From: Pseudomonas nabeulensis
GTDB lineage: Bacteria > Pseudomonadota > Gammaproteobacteria > Pseudomonadales > Pseudomonadaceae
Reading direction: 5' to 3'
Assembly (NCBI RefSeq): GCF_004682045.1
Contig: NZ_QUZT01000009.1
Location: 62,001-126,000 of the forward strand
DNA: 64,000 nucleotides
The translations under genes were made by a program, and so were the position numbers. Under the pieces are notes generated by a model, which did no database searches, had not been told where the DNA came from, and saw nothing but the letters and a program-made list of their open reading frames with translations. This document shows, piece after piece, positions 1 to 9,917 of this stretch. Numbering within the stretch: the stretch's first letter is position 1; each line of letters opens with the position of its first letter.

Positions 1-1
1 T

Positions 2-664
2 GCCGGTGTCGGTGGTTCGACTCGCCAGGCCATCGAGTACGCTCAAGAAGCTGAACGCCTGGGCGCCAAAGGCCTGCTGCTGCTGCCGCACTACCTCACC
101 GAAGCCAGCCAGGACGGCGTTGCCGCCCACGTTGAAGCCGTGTGCAAGTCGGTAAAAATCGGTGTGGTTGTCTACAACCGCAACGTTTGCTGCCTGACCG
201 CGCCGTTGCTGGAACGCCTGGCCGAACGCTGCCCGAACCTGATCGGCTACAAAGACGGCCTGGGTGATATTGAATTGATGGTCTCGATCCGCCGTCGCCT
301 CGGTGATCGTTTCAGCTACCTCGGCGGCCTGCCGACTGCAGAGGTTTACGCTGCTGCCTACAAGGCCCTGGGCGTGCCGGTGTACTCCTCGGCGGTGTTC
401 AACTTCATCCCTAAAACCGCGATGGACTTCTACCACGCGATTGCCAAGGACGATCACGCCACCGTTTCCAAGATCATCGACGACTTCTTCCTGCCGTACC
501 TGGACATTCGTAACCGCAAGGCCGGTTATGCCGTGAGCATCGTCAAGGCCGGTGCAAAAATCGTTGGCTATGACGCAGGCCCGGTGCGCACCCCGCTGAC
601 CGACCTGCTGCCGGAAGAATACGAAGCCCTGGCCGCGCTGATCGACAAGCAAGGCGCGCAATAA
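2..664 (+). CDS. kdgD: 5-dehydro-4-deoxyglucarate dehydratase (5' partial)
   Basis: The reading frame is open from base 2 and ends in TAA at 662-664, so only the C-terminal 220 residues are present. KdgD converts 5-keto-4-deoxyglucarate to 2-oxoglutarate semialdehyde (2,5-dioxovalerate) with loss of water and CO2. It belongs to the DHDPS/NAL class I aldolase family. The GYKDG motif near base 250 carries the Schiff-base lysine, and a barrel strand (GLLLLPHYL) lies near base 75. The neighbours (semialdehyde dehydrogenase, hexarate permease, galactarate dehydratase) fix the specificity. The start lies outside the window. Confidence 0.93.
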   Translation, partial: AGVGGSTRQAIEYAQEAERLGAKGLLLLPHYLTEASQDGVAAHVEAVCKSVKIGVVVYNRNVCCLTAPLLERLAERCPNLIGYKDGLGDIELMVSIRRRLGDRFSYLGGLPTAEVYAAAYKALGVPVYSSAVFNFIPKTAMDFYHAIAKDDHATVSKIIDDFFLPYLDIRNRKAGYAVSIVKAGAKIVGYDAGPVRTPLTDLLPEEYEALAALIDKQGAQ

Positions 665-673
665 CTTATCAAC

Positions 674-702
674 AAGGCCGCTGAGCAATCAGCGGCCTTT
701 TG
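674..702 (+). terminator. Intrinsic terminator-like hairpin after kdgD
   Basis: An 11-bp perfect stem (AAGGCCGCTGA / TCAGCGGCCTT) with a 4-nt loop is followed by a short T run. It lies between kdgD and the aldehyde dehydrogenase gene, which follow on the same strand. It may set a lower level of read-through rather than end the operon. Confidence 0.7.
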
Positions 703-718
703 CGTCAGGAGAAGATTC

Positions 719-2164
719 GTGTCCCAAGCTCAACGTTTTGATAACTACATCAATGGCCAGTGGGTGGCCGGTGCTGATTATTGCGTCAACCTCAACCCGT
801 CGGAGTTGTCCGATGTCATTGGCGAATACGCCAAGGCTGATGTGGCCCAAGTCAACGCCGCCATCGATGCCGCCCGCGCTGCATTCCCGGCGTGGTCTAC
901 CTCCGGGATCCAGGCGCGTCATGACTCGCTGGATAAAGTCGGCAGCGAAATCCTCGCCCGCCGCGAAGAGCTCGGCACCTTGCTGGCTCGGGAGGAGGGT
1001 AAGACCCTGCCCGAAGCCATCGGCGAAGTGACCCGCGCCGGTAATATCTTCAAGTTCTTCGCCGGTGAATGCCTGCGTCTGTCCGGCGATTACGTGCCGT
1101 CGGTGCGCCCGGGCGTCAACGTTGAAGTGACGCGCGAAGCCCTCGGTGTGGTTGGCCTGATCACCCCGTGGAACTTCCCGATTGCAATTCCCGCCTGGAA
1201 AATCGCTCCGGCCCTGGCCTACGGCAACTGCGTGGTGATCAAACCCGCGGAGTTGGTGCCGGGTTGCGCCTGGGCCCTGGCAGAGATTATCTCCCGCGCC
1301 GGGTTCCCCGCCGGGGTGTTCAACCTAGTGATGGGCAGCGGTCGTGTGGTTGGCGATGTGTTGGTCAACAGCCCGAAAATCGATGGCATCAGCTTCACCG
1401 GTTCCGTGGGTGTGGGTCGTCAGATCGCCGTGAGCTGTGTATCGCGCCAGGCCAAAGTGCAATTGGAAATGGGCGGCAAGAACCCGCAGATCATTCTCGA
1501 CGACGCCGACCTCAAGCAGGCCGTCGAGCTGGCCGTGCAGAGTGCGTTCTACTCCACCGGCCAGCGTTGCACCGCCTCCAGCCGCTTGATCGTCACCGCC
1601 GGTATTCACGACCAGTTCGTTGCGGCGATGGCTGAGCGTATGAAGTCGATCAAGGTCGGTCACGCGCTTAAAAGCGGCACTGACATTGGCCCGGTAGTTT
1701 CCCTGGCCCAGTTGGACCAGGACTTGAAGTACATCGACATCGGCCAAAGCGAAGGTGCGCGGTTGGTGAGCGGTGGCGGCCTGGTGACCTGCGACACCGA
1801 AGGTTACTTCCTGGCGCCGACGCTGTTTGCCGACAGCGAAGCCGCCATGCGCATCAGCCGTGAAGAGATCTTCGGCCCGGTGGCCAACGTGGTGCGCGTT
1901 GCGGACTACGAGGCGGCGCTGGCCATGGCCAACGACACCGAGTTCGGTTTGTCGGCGGGCATTGCCACCACGTCGCTCAAGTACGCCAACCACTTCAAGC
2001 GCCACTCCCAGGCCGGGATGGTGATGGTCAACCTGCCGACCGCCGGCGTGGACTATCACGTTCCATTCGGTGGCCGTAAAGGCTCATCCTATGGTTCGCG
2101 TGAGCAAGGTCGCTATGCGCAAGAGTTCTACACCGTGGTGAAAACCAGCTACATCGGTTCGTAA
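719..2164 (+). CDS. 2,5-dioxovalerate (alpha-ketoglutaric semialdehyde) dehydrogenase
   Basis: A 481-residue NAD(P)-dependent aldehyde dehydrogenase oxidising 2-oxoglutarate semialdehyde to 2-oxoglutarate, the last step of the hexarate pathway. The fold is visible in order: PWNFP cofactor motif near residue 150, a TGSVGVG nucleotide loop near 228, general base Glu250 in LEMGG and catalytic Cys284 in GQRCTAS. The start is a GTG at 719, preceded by an AGGAG Shine-Dalgarno near 707. It sits between kdgD and the permease. The family alone would not give the substrate; the neighbourhood does. Confidence 0.9.
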   Translation: MSQAQRFDNYINGQWVAGADYCVNLNPSELSDVIGEYAKADVAQVNAAIDAARAAFPAWSTSGIQARHDSLDKVGSEILARREELGTLLAREEGKTLPEAIGEVTRAGNIFKFFAGECLRLSGDYVPSVRPGVNVEVTREALGVVGLITPWNFPIAIPAWKIAPALAYGNCVVIKPAELVPGCAWALAEIISRAGFPAGVFNLVMGSGRVVGDVLVNSPKIDGISFTGSVGVGRQIAVSCVSRQAKVQLEMGGKNPQIILDDADLKQAVELAVQSAFYSTGQRCTASSRLIVTAGIHDQFVAAMAERMKSIKVGHALKSGTDIGPVVSLAQLDQDLKYIDIGQSEGARLVSGGGLVTCDTEGYFLAPTLFADSEAAMRISREEIFGPVANVVRVADYEAALAMANDTEFGLSAGIATTSLKYANHFKRHSQAGMVMVNLPTAGVDYHVPFGGRKGSSYGSREQGRYAQEFYTVVKTSYIGS

Positions 2165-2177
2165 TACGCAACACCTG

Positions 2178-2206
2178 ATGGGGGCCAGATGCCTGCTGGT
2201 CCCCAT
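2178..2206 (+). other. Intergenic hairpin between dehydrogenase and permease genes
   Basis: Inverted repeat ATGGGGGCCAG / CTGGTCCCCAT with one G-U pair and a 7-nt loop, just after the dehydrogenase stop. It is followed by an A-rich rather than T-rich stretch, so it is not a standard terminator on the plus strand. It could be an mRNA 3' end stabiliser or processing site. Confidence 0.45.
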
Positions 2207-2263
2207 GACAAAAAACAGAAAACCATTACCCGCAAAAAAAATAATTAGTGGGAGTACTTCTAC

Positions 2264-3628
2264 ATGCAAGCGACCAAGCCGACCCACGTCCGCTATTTGA
2301 TCCTGCTCATGCTGTTCATTGTGACCACGATCAACTACGCCGACCGGGCCACCATCGCCATCGCGGGCTCCAGCCTGCAAAAAGACCTCGGCATCGACGC
2401 GGTCACCCTCGGTTATATCTTCTCTGCATTCGGATGGGCCTACGTGGCCGGGCAAATTCCCGGTGGCTGGCTGCTGGACCGATTCGGCTCGAAAAAAGTC
2501 TATGCCCTGAGCATCTTCACCTGGTCCCTGTTCACCGTGCTGCAAGGCTATGTCGGTGAGTTCGGCGTCTCCACCGCGGTGGTTGCGCTGTTTATGCTGC
2601 GCTTCCTGGTGGGCCTGGCCGAAGCGCCGTCCTTTCCCGGAAATGCCCGTATTGTGGCGGCGTGGTTTCCTACGGCTGAACGGGGTACGGCTTCGGCGAT
2701 CTTCAATTCGGCACAGTACTTCGCCACGGTGTTGTTCGCGCCGCTGATGGGCTGGATCGTCTATAGCTTCGGCTGGCAGCACGTGTTTATCGTGATGGGC
2801 CTGATCGGCATCGTGTTCTCGGGCGTCTGGCTGAAAGTGATCTACAGCCCACGCCAGCACCCGATGATCAACGAAGCCGAACTCAACCACATCGCCGCCA
2901 ATGGCGCGATGGTCGATATGGACCAGGACAAGGCCAAGGGCAAGAAAACCGACGGTCCGAAGTGGGATTACATCCGCCAACTGCTGACCAACCGCATGAT
3001 GCTCGGCGTGTACCTGGGCCAGTACTGCATCAATGGCATCACCTACTTCTTCCTGACCTGGTTCCCGGTGTACCTGGTGCAGGACCGTGGCATGACCATC
3101 CTCAAGGCCGGCTTCATTGCCTCGTTGCCGGCAATCTGCGGATTTATCGGCGGCGTGTTGGGCGGGGTGATTTCCGATTACCTGCTGCGCAAAGGCCATT
3201 CCCTGACCTTCGCCCGCAAGGCGCCGATCATCGGTGGCTTGCTGATTTCCAGCAGCATCGTGGCGTGCAACTACGTGGATATCGAATGGATGGTGGTGGG
3301 CTTCATGGCGTTGGCCTTCTTCGGCAAAGGCGTTGGCGCACTGGGTTGGGCGGTGGTGTCCGACACCTCGCCGAAACAAATCGCCGGTCTCAGTGGCGGC
3401 TTGTTCAACACCTTCGGTAACCTGGCGTCGATCACCACGCCGATTGTGATCGGCTACATCATCAGCACCACCGGTTCGTTCAAGTGGGCCCTGGTGTTCG
3501 TCGGCGCCAACGCGCTGGTGGCGGTGTTCAGCTATCTGGTCATCGTTGGCCCGATCAAACGTGTAGTACTCAAAGAGCCGCCAACCAAGGGGCCTGAGTT
3601 GACCAACCTAACCGAAGCGCATTCCTGA
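2264..3628 (+). CDS. gudP: MFS hexarate (galactarate/glucarate) permease
   Basis: A 454-residue major facilitator of the anion:cation symporter type, with about 12 membrane segments. The N-terminal [12 protein letters not shown] segment and the [19 protein letters not shown] loop (signature between helices 2 and 3) are typical of GudP/GarP. Expected role: proton-driven uptake of galactarate and/or glucarate across the inner membrane. A GGGAG Shine-Dalgarno lies just upstream of the ATG, and the galactarate dehydratase gene follows 11 bp downstream. Whether one or both hexarates are carried cannot be told from sequence. Confidence 0.88.
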   Translation: MQATKPTHVRYLILLMLFIVTTINYADRATIAIAGSSLQKDLGIDAVTLGYIFSAFGWAYVAGQIPGGWLLDRFGSKKVYALSIFTWSLFTVLQGYVGEFGVSTAVVALFMLRFLVGLAEAPSFPGNARIVAAWFPTAERGTASAIFNSAQYFATVLFAPLMGWIVYSFGWQHVFIVMGLIGIVFSGVWLKVIYSPRQHPMINEAELNHIAANGAMVDMDQDKAKGKKTDGPKWDYIRQLLTNRMMLGVYLGQYCINGITYFFLTWFPVYLVQDRGMTILKAGFIASLPAICGFIGGVLGGVISDYLLRKGHSLTFARKAPIIGGLLISSSIVACNYVDIEWMVVGFMALAFFGKGVGALGWAVVSDTSPKQIAGLSGGLFNTFGNLASITTPIVIGYIISTTGSFKWALVFVGANALVAVFSYLVIVGPIKRVVLKEPPTKGPELTNLTEAHS

Positions 3629-3639
3629 GGGGCGATGTA

Positions 3640-5193
3640 ATGCAGTTGATTGAACATGCCGACTCGCCGCGCTCCATTCGTTTGCACGAGCGCGACAACG
3701 TAGTGATCGTGGTCAATGACCAGGGCGTACCGGCCGGGACCGAGTTCCCGGACGGCCTGGTGACCGTGGATTTCATCCCCCAGAGCCACAAGGTGACCCT
3801 GGAAGATATCCCCGAAGGCGGTCAGATTATTCGCTACGGCCAGACCATCGGTTACGCCTTGGCGCCGATTCCGCGCGGCAGTTGGGTCCAGGAAGATCAA
3901 CTGCGCATGCCGACTGCGCCGCCGTTGGACAGCTTGCCGCTGTCCACCGACGTACCGGAAACCCCAGCGCCGTTGGAGGGGTTTACCTTCGAGGGCTACC
4001 GCAACGCCGATGGCACTGTGGGTACACGCAATATCCTTGGTATCACCACCACGGTGCAGTGCGTCACGGGCGTGCTGGACCACGCGGTCAAGCGCATCAA
4101 GGACGAATTGCTGCCCAAGTACCCCCACGTCGATGACGTGGTGGCGCTGACCCACAGCTACGGCTGCGGTGTGGCAATCACGGCAACCGATGCCTATATC
4201 CCGATTCGCACCGTGCGCAATCTGGCGCGCAACCCCAACCTCGGCGGCGAAGCCTTGGTGATCAGCCTGGGCTGCGAGAAATTGCAGGCCGGGCAGGTGA
4301 TGCACGACAACGACAGCTCGGTTGACCTGAGCGAGCCGTGGTTGTACCGGTTGCAGGATTCCAGCCACGGTTTTACCGAAATGATCGAACAGATCATGGA
4401 GCTGGCCGAGACGCGCTTGAAGAAACTCGACCAGCGTCGTCGCGAAACCGTGCCGGCCTCGGAACTGATCCTGGGCATGCAGTGCGGCGGCAGCGATGCG
4501 TTTTCCGGCATCACCGCCAACCCGGCACTGGGCTATGCCTCGGACTTGCTGTTGCGGGCGGGGGCGACGGTGATGTTTTCCGAAGTCACTGAGGTGCGTG
4601 ACGCGATCTACCTGCTGACCTCCCGCGCCGAGAGCGAAGCCGTTGCCCAGGAGCTGGTCAGGGAAATGGACTGGTACGACCGTTACCTGGCCAAGGGTGA
4701 AGCGGATCGCAGTGCCAACACCACGCCGGGCAACAAGAAGGGCGGGTTGTCGAATATTGTCGAGAAGTCCTTGGGCTCCATCGTCAAATCCGGCAGCAGC
4801 GCGATCAACGGCGTGCTTGGTCCTGGTGAGCGCTTCAAGGGCAAGGGCCTGATCTTCTGTGCCACGCCGGCCAGTGACTTTGTGTGCGGCACCTTGCAAC
4901 TGGCGGCGGGCATGAACTTGCATGTGTTCACCACCGGTCGTGGTACGCCATACGGGCTGGCGATGGCGCCGGTGGTGAAGGTGTCGACGCGAACCGAACT
5001 GGCGCAGCGCTGGCCGGACCTGATCGACATTGATGCCGGACGCATCGCTACCGGGCGGGCGAGCATTGAGGAATTGGGGTGGGAGCTGTTCCACTTCTAC
5101 CTGGATGTGGCCAGCGGCAAGCAGCAGACGTGGGCGGAGCGGCACAAGCTGTATAACGACATTACGTTGTTCAATCCTGCGCCGATTACCTGA
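3640..5193 (+). CDS. garD: Galactarate dehydratase
   Basis: A 517-residue UxaA/GarD family hydro-lyase that dehydrates galactarate to 5-keto-4-deoxyglucarate, the substrate of KdgD. An N-terminal SAF-like domain (about residues 1-85) is followed by the catalytic part with conserved THSYGCG (about 168) and [11 protein letters not shown] (about 283) segments. Length matches E. coli GarD. It is close behind the permease gene with a GAGGGG-like ribosome site. With kdgD and the semialdehyde dehydrogenase it completes galactarate to 2-oxoglutarate. Confidence 0.92.
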   Translation: MQLIEHADSPRSIRLHERDNVVIVVNDQGVPAGTEFPDGLVTVDFIPQSHKVTLEDIPEGGQIIRYGQTIGYALAPIPRGSWVQEDQLRMPTAPPLDSLPLSTDVPETPAPLEGFTFEGYRNADGTVGTRNILGITTTVQCVTGVLDHAVKRIKDELLPKYPHVDDVVALTHSYGCGVAITATDAYIPIRTVRNLARNPNLGGEALVISLGCEKLQAGQVMHDNDSSVDLSEPWLYRLQDSSHGFTEMIEQIMELAETRLKKLDQRRRETVPASELILGMQCGGSDAFSGITANPALGYASDLLLRAGATVMFSEVTEVRDAIYLLTSRAESEAVAQELVREMDWYDRYLAKGEADRSANTTPGNKKGGLSNIVEKSLGSIVKSGSSAINGVLGPGERFKGKGLIFCATPASDFVCGTLQLAAGMNLHVFTTGRGTPYGLAMAPVVKVSTRTELAQRWPDLIDIDAGRIATGRASIEELGWELFHFYLDVASGKQQTWAERHKLYNDITLFNPAPIT

Positions 5194-5204
5194 GACCGTG
5201 TCGC

Positions 5205-5297
5205 GGCCATCGGGGGCAAGCCCCCTCCCACACTTGACCGATTTCCAACATGAGAATGCGGTCGAATGTGGGAGGAGGCTTGCCCCCGATAGCGGTC
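5205..5297. repeat. REPIN (paired inverted REP elements)
   Basis: Two inverted copies of the CGGGGGCAAG / CTTGCCCCCG core with CTCCCAC flanks (5205-5234 and 5265-5297) separated by a short spacer. The second copy has one base change in the G run. It lies between garD and the AEC carrier gene and can fold into a long hairpin. Confidence 0.9.
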
Positions 5298-5367
5298 TAA
5301 CAGGCACTGCGCGTCCGCATGGCTTATCATTAGCCACCTAACGACGCTCACCAAGGTTCTCCCCGGC

Positions 5368-6309
5368 ATGCTGGCTATTTTCCTCACCACCCTCACGATC
5401 ACCGCGCCGGTGTTTGCCATGCTGTTTCTGGGTGTGCTGCTCAAGCGCATCAACTGGATCAACGACAACTTTATCCACACCGCTTCCTCGCTGGTGTTCA
5501 ACGTCACCATGCCGGCGTTGCTGTTTCTGGGCATCCTGCATGCCGACCTGCACTCGGCGCTCAAGCCGGGGTTGCTGATCTATTTCGCCGTTGCCACCTT
5601 GCTCAGCTTTGCCCTGGCCTGGGGCTGGGCGATCTTCAAGTGCAAGCGTGAAGACCGGGGTATCTACACCCAGGGCGCGTTTCGCGGCAATAACGGCGTG
5701 ATCGGTTTGGCGCTGGCCGCCAGCATGTATGGCGATTACGGTATTTCCCTCGGCGCGATCCTCGCGGCGCTGGTGATCCTGTTCTACAACACGCTGTCGA
5801 CCATTGTGCTGGCGGTGTACAGCCCGGTGATCAAGTCCGACCCGTGGAGTATCTTCAAAAGTGTGATCGCCAACCCGCTGATCATCAGCGTGATCGCCGC
5901 CACGCCGTTTGCGGTATTTCAAATCGGCTTGCCCGGTTGGCTGGAATCTTCCGGCAAATACCTGGCAGACATGACCTTGCCCCTGGCGCTGATCTGCATC
6001 GGAGGCACCTTATCCCTGGCGGCATTGCGCAAAAGCGGCAGCATGGCGCTGAGTGCGAGCCTGGTGAAGATGATCGGGTTGCCGCTGGTGGCTACGTTCG
6101 GAGCTTGGCTGCTGGGGTTCCGGGGGCCGGAGTTGGGGATTCTGTTTCTGTACTTCGGCGCGCCGACGGCGGCCGCCAGTTTTGTGATGGCCAGGGCGGC
6201 AGAGGGCAATCATGAGTTGGCGGCGGCGATCATTGTGATCACCACGTTGATGGCGGCGGTGACCACCAATATCGGGATTTTTGTGTTGCAGGCGGGGGGC
6301 TGGATCTGA
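5368..6309 (+). CDS. AEC family transporter (auxin efflux carrier-like)
   Basis: A 313-residue inner-membrane carrier with about ten hydrophobic segments in two repeats. The unwound FNVTMPALLF segment (about residues 47-56) and FRGNNGVIGLALAAS (about 107-121) are typical of the AEC/PIN-like family, which exports or exchanges small organic acids or amino acids. Substrate unknown. The gene stands alone between two REPINs, so neighbours give no hint. The ribosome site is weak (AAGG 13 nt before the ATG). Confidence 0.85.
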   Translation: MLAIFLTTLTITAPVFAMLFLGVLLKRINWINDNFIHTASSLVFNVTMPALLFLGILHADLHSALKPGLLIYFAVATLLSFALAWGWAIFKCKREDRGIYTQGAFRGNNGVIGLALAASMYGDYGISLGAILAALVILFYNTLSTIVLAVYSPVIKSDPWSIFKSVIANPLIISVIAATPFAVFQIGLPGWLESSGKYLADMTLPLALICIGGTLSLAALRKSGSMALSASLVKMIGLPLVATFGAWLLGFRGPELGILFLYFGAPTAAASFVMARAAEGNHELAAAIIVITTLMAAVTTNIGIFVLQAGGWI

Positions 6310-6331
6310 ATTTTGTGGTGTGTGTTAGGGC

Positions 6332-6406
6332 CAATCGGGGGCAAGCCCCCTCCCACATTTGATTTGTGAATACATTCAAAGGTGGGAGGGGGCTCGCCCC
6401 CGATAG
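6332..6406. repeat. REPIN (paired inverted REP elements)
   Basis: Two inverted REP cores separate the converging AEC carrier gene (+) and decarboxylase-like gene (-). The right copy has a CTCGCCCC variant. The pair may act as a bidirectional transcript end. Confidence 0.9.
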
Positions 6407-6417
6407 CTATCTAACAG

Positions 6418-6801
6418 TCACCGCTGATCCGCCTGATACGCCTCAATCACTTCCTGCGCCGCCCGAAACGCATCAATCGCCGCCGGCACACCGGCATACA
6501 CCGCGCAATGCAGCAACGCCTCGCGAATCTCTTCTACCGTGCAGCCATTGTTCAGTGCGCCGCGCACATGTCCCTTGAGCTCCTGCGGGCACTTGAGCGC
6601 AGTGAGGGCGGCCAGGGTGATCAAGCTGCGGGTCTTGAGCGGCAAACCGTCGCGATTCCACACACTGCCCCAGGCATGTTCGTTGACGAAGTCCTGCAGC
6701 GGCTGGGTGAATTCGGTGGCATTGCCCAAGGCGCGGTCGACGAACACATCGCCCATCACCTGGCGACGCATTTCAACCCCGGGCTTTTTGTTATCGGTCA
6801 T
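6418..6801 (-). CDS. Carboxymuconolactone decarboxylase family protein
   Basis: A 127-residue all-alpha protein of the CMD/AhpD family, close in length to PcaC (4-carboxymuconolactone decarboxylase). The ITLAALTALKCPQELKGHVRGALNNG region and the following HCAVYAGVPAAIDAF segment match the CMD core. There are no pca genes nearby, so true PcaC activity is doubtful and a paralogue is likelier. Its ATG overlaps the antiporter stop (ATGA), so the two are probably translated together. Confidence 0.8.
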   Translation of the reverse strand: MTDNKKPGVEMRRQVMGDVFVDRALGNATEFTQPLQDFVNEHAWGSVWNRDGLPLKTRSLITLAALTALKCPQELKGHVRGALNNGCTVEEIREALLHCAVYAGVPAAIDAFRAAQEVIEAYQADQR

Positions 6802-7844
6802 TGCGATTCCCTCTTGTGTTGACGGCGCCAGGCTCGCAGCGTGCTGAACAACAGGAAAGCCACCAGCACTGGCAGGACGTAATACAGCATCAGGTGTTCA
6901 AGCCGGGTGGCCAGCGGCATGCCGGTGGTGAACGCCATCACGTGCAGCCCGTAGGCCAGGTACAGGCCCAGGAACACCAGGCCTTCGGCGCGGGTCACGC
7001 GGTACCCGATATAGAACACCGGCAGGCACAGCACGGTCGCGGTGAGCATCACCGGCAGGTCGAAGTCCAGGGCGTTGGGCGACACCGACAACGGCGAGGG
7101 CGCTACCAGGGCGGTAAAGCCCAGCACCCCCAGCAGGTTGAACAGGTTGCTGCCGATCACGTTGCCGACGGCGATTTCCCGCTCGCCGCGCACGGCGGCA
7201 ATCAGTGAGGTGGCCAGGCAGGGCAGTGAGGTGCCGACGCCGATCAGGGTCAGGCCGATGATGCGTTCCGACAGGCCCAGGTCGCTGGCCACGTCCACCG
7301 CCGCACCCAGCAGCAAATGCCCGGCCAGCACCAGGATCAACAGGCCGACGAGCATCAGCAGCACACTGCTCAGCCACGGTGCGCGGGCGACGGTATCCAG
7401 CGTGCGCGGTCGGCGGGAGTGGCGAGTCTGGTAATGCAGCACGCCAAGATAGGCGATCAGGGCCGCGAGCAAGATCAGGCCGTCGACGGGGGTGAGTGCT
7501 TCGTTCGCCGCCAGCACAAACACCAGCAGCGCGGCGAGGATCATCACCGGGATATCCAGGCGCACCAGTTGGCGTGAGACCCGCAGCGGAATGATCAGCG
7601 CCGACAGGCCCAGGGTCACCAGGATGTTGAAGATACTGCTGCCGATCACGCTGCCCACGGCGATATCGGTATTGCCGGCCAGGGTGGCTTGCAGGCTGAC
7701 GGTCATCTGCGGTGCGCTGCTGCCGAAGGCGACGACGGTCAGGCCGATAATCAATGGCCGCACCTTGAGGCTGGCCGCCAGGCGCACGGCGGCGCGCACC
7801 AGGATCTCGGCGCCGCAGATCAGCAGCACCAGGCCACTGACCAA
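6798..7844 (-). CDS. Calcium/sodium antiporter (CaCA family, YrbG-like)
   Basis: A 348-residue cation antiporter with two inverted alpha repeats. The first contains VVAFGSSAPQMTVSLQA and VIGSSIFNI, the second IGVGTSLPCLATSLIA and VIGSNLFNLLG. These GTSxPE-like and GSNxFN motifs line the ion path, and the usual acidic residue of the motif is replaced in both halves (Q and C), which is odd. The frame has no ATG or GTG start; TTG at 7844 with GGAG about 10 nt upstream is the best choice, and the true N terminus may be a few codons longer. It overlaps the downstream decarboxylase-like gene by 4 bp. Confidence 0.82.
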   Translation of the reverse strand: MVSGLVLLICGAEILVRAAVRLAASLKVRPLIIGLTVVAFGSSAPQMTVSLQATLAGNTDIAVGSVIGSSIFNILVTLGLSALIIPLRVSRQLVRLDIPVMILAALLVFVLAANEALTPVDGLILLAALIAYLGVLHYQTRHSRRPRTLDTVARAPWLSSVLLMLVGLLILVLAGHLLLGAAVDVASDLGLSERIIGLTLIGVGTSLPCLATSLIAAVRGEREIAVGNVIGSNLFNLLGVLGFTALVAPSPLSVSPNALDFDLPVMLTATVLCLPVFYIGYRVTRAEGLVFLGLYLAYGLHVMAFTTGMPLATRLEHLMLYYVLPVLVAFLLFSTLRAWRRQHKRESQ

Positions 7845-7902
7845 TTCCAGCAGGCTCCAGGGGGAGAGGGCGGTTAATCCGAAAATGGCCGGGCCTCCAT
7901 CG

Positions 7903-8274
7903 TCAGTTGCTCATGGCTTGCACGCGTACCCGCGCGGTGCCGCTGCTGATCATGCCCAGTTGCTCGGCGGCCTTGCGTGAAAGGTCGATCAAACGCCCAC
8001 GGGTATGCGGGCCGCGATCATTGATGCGCACCACCACGGATTTGTCGTTGTTGAGATTGGTCACCTTGACCTGGGTGCCGAACGGCAATCGCCGATGAGC
8101 GGCGGTCAGGGCGTTCTGGTTGAAGGGTTCACCGCTGGCGGTCTTGTTGCCATGGTGCTTGGCGCCGTAATAGGACGCGGTGCCGGTTTCGTCATAGCCG
8201 TTGGGGTCGATGACACCGCTGGCGCAACCGGCCAACAGGGAAAAAAGAGCCAGGAGGCCAATTAGGCGCTTCAT
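7903..8274 (-). CDS. Short RlpA-like lipoprotein (DPBB domain)
   Basis: A 123-residue lipoprotein. The signal peptide ends in LLAGCAS, giving lipidated Cys17. The rest is a single double-psi beta-barrel (about residues 30-118) with [19 protein letters not shown] and [19 protein letters not shown], the conserved RlpA motifs. RlpA enzymes are lytic transglycosylases acting on denuded peptidoglycan at the septum. This one lacks the C-terminal SPOR domain of full-length RlpA, so septal targeting is not expected. Stand-alone gene between the antiporter and a REPIN. Confidence 0.85.
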   Translation of the reverse strand: MKRLIGLLALFSLLAGCASGVIDPNGYDETGTASYYGAKHHGNKTASGEPFNQNALTAAHRRLPFGTQVKVTNLNNDKSVVVRINDRGPHTRGRLIDLSRKAAEQLGMISSGTARVRVQAMSN

Positions 8275-8310
8275 TCAAGGTATTCCGATATCAAAGGTGG
8301 CAGGGACTTA

Positions 8311-8400
8311 TGTGGGAGGGGGCTTGCCCCCGATAGCGGTGTGTCAGCTAAATAATCATCAACTGACACACTGCAATCGGGGGCAAGCCCCCTCCCACAC
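8311..8400. repeat. REPIN (paired inverted REP elements)
   Basis: Left REP 8311-8337 and inverted right REP 8374-8400. The spacer itself holds a GTGTGTCAG / CTGACACAC pair, so nearly the whole 90 bp can fold into one hairpin. It follows gatB (minus strand). Confidence 0.92.
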
Positions 8401-8461
8401 AAGCTGTTCCCACAGTGGGTCCGAGTCGAGCATGAAATCTCACTCGGACCATTCATTGCTG

Positions 8462-9907
8462 TCAGCCTTCGAGCTTGCTTTTCAGCAATTCGTTCACCTG
8501 TTGCGGGTTGGCCTTGCCTTTGGAGGCTTTCATCGCCTGGCCGACAAAGAAGCCGAACATCTTGCCGCGCTTGGCTTCGTCTGCCGCACGGTACTGTTCG
8601 ACCTGCTCGGCGTTGGCCGCGAGCATTTCGTCCAGCACCGCGGAGATGGCGCCGCTGTCGGTGACTTGCTTGAGGCCGCGTGTCTCGATGATCTCGTCGG
8701 CGCTGCCCTCACCGCTGGCCATCGCTTCGAACACGGTCTTGGCGATTTTGCCGGAGATGGTGTTGTCCTTGATGCGCAGCAGCATGCCGCCCAACTGCTC
8801 GGCGGTGACCGGCGCTTCGTCGATTTCCAGGCCCTGTTTGTTCAGCAGGCTGCCCAGCTCAACCATCACCCAGTTGGCCGCCAATTTGGCGTCACCGGCG
8901 ATGCTCACGACTTTTTCGAAGTAGTTGGCTTGCTCGCGGCTGGAGGCCAAGACGCTGGCATCGTAGACCGACAGGCCGAACTGCTCCTGGAAGCGCTCGC
9001 GTTTCTGCTGCGGCAATTCCGGCAGGGTGGCGCGGATGTCGTTGAGGAACGAGTCCTCAAGCACCACCGGCAACAGGTCCGGATCGGGGAAGTAACGGTA
9101 GTCGTTGGCTTCCTCTTTGCTGCGCATGGCGCGGGTTTCGTCTTTGTTCGGGTCGTACAGGCGGGTCTGCTGGATGACCTTGCCGCCGTCTTCGATCAGC
9201 TCGATCTGGCGCTGTACTTCGCTGTTGATCGCCTTCTCGATGAAACGGAACGAGTTGACGTTCTTGATCTCGCAGCGCGTACCGAACTCGACCTGGCCCT
9301 TTGGACGGATCGACACGTTGCAGTCGCAACGCAGCGAACCTTCGGCCATGTTGCCGTCGCAGATGCCCAGGTAGCGCACCAGCGCGTGGATCGTCTTGAC
9401 GTAGGCCACGGCTTCCTTGGCGCTGCGCATGTCCGGCTCGGAAACGATTTCCAGCAGCGGCGTGCCGGCACGGTTGAGGTCGATACCGGTGGCGCCCGGG
9501 AATTCTTCGTGCAGGCTCTTGCCAGCATCTTCTTCCAGGTGGGCGCGGGTCACGCCGACACGTTTGATGGTGCCGTCTTCCAGCGGGATATCCAGGTGGC
9601 CTTTGCCAACAATCGGCAGTTCCATCTGGCTGATCTGGTAGCCCTTGGGCAGGTCCGGGTAGAAGTAATTCTTGCGCGCAAACACGTTGTGCTGGCCGAT
9701 CTCGGCGTCAATCGCCAGGCCGAACATCACCGCCATGCGCACCGCTTCCTGGTTCAGCACCGGCAGTACGCCGGGCATGCCCAGGTCGACCAGGCTGGCC
9801 TGGGTGTTCGGCTCGGAACCGAACGTGGTGGCGCTACCGGAGAAAATCTTCGATTGGGTGGCGAGCTGGGTATGAATCTCCAGCCCGATCACAACTTCCC
9901 ATTGCAT
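8462..9907 (-). CDS. gatB: Asp-tRNA(Asn)/Glu-tRNA(Gln) amidotransferase subunit B
   Basis: A 481-residue GatB. It binds mischarged tRNA and phosphorylates the Asp/Glu carboxyl group before ammonia transfer from GatA. The N-terminal [13 protein letters not shown], the cradle domain motif [13 protein letters not shown] and C-terminal YqeY-like tail are all present, and length is standard. It is the last gene of gatC-gatA-gatB, 10 bp after gatA, so the three subunits are made from one mRNA. Confidence 0.97.
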   Translation of the reverse strand: MQWEVVIGLEIHTQLATQSKIFSGSATTFGSEPNTQASLVDLGMPGVLPVLNQEAVRMAVMFGLAIDAEIGQHNVFARKNYFYPDLPKGYQISQMELPIVGKGHLDIPLEDGTIKRVGVTRAHLEEDAGKSLHEEFPGATGIDLNRAGTPLLEIVSEPDMRSAKEAVAYVKTIHALVRYLGICDGNMAEGSLRCDCNVSIRPKGQVEFGTRCEIKNVNSFRFIEKAINSEVQRQIELIEDGGKVIQQTRLYDPNKDETRAMRSKEEANDYRYFPDPDLLPVVLEDSFLNDIRATLPELPQQKRERFQEQFGLSVYDASVLASSREQANYFEKVVSIAGDAKLAANWVMVELGSLLNKQGLEIDEAPVTAEQLGGMLLRIKDNTISGKIAKTVFEAMASGEGSADEIIETRGLKQVTDSGAISAVLDEMLAANAEQVEQYRAADEAKRGKMFGFFVGQAMKASKGKANPQQVNELLKSKLEG

Positions 9908-9917
9908 AGTGTTCTCC

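Noticed and set aside
3532..5337. 601-codon open frame on the minus strand
   Set aside because: Antisense to garD; low-complexity His/Gln/Arg-rich sequence without motifs.
6418..6801. Naming the CMD-family gene pcaC
   Set aside because: Length fits, but no protocatechuate genes are near, so the specific name is not supported.
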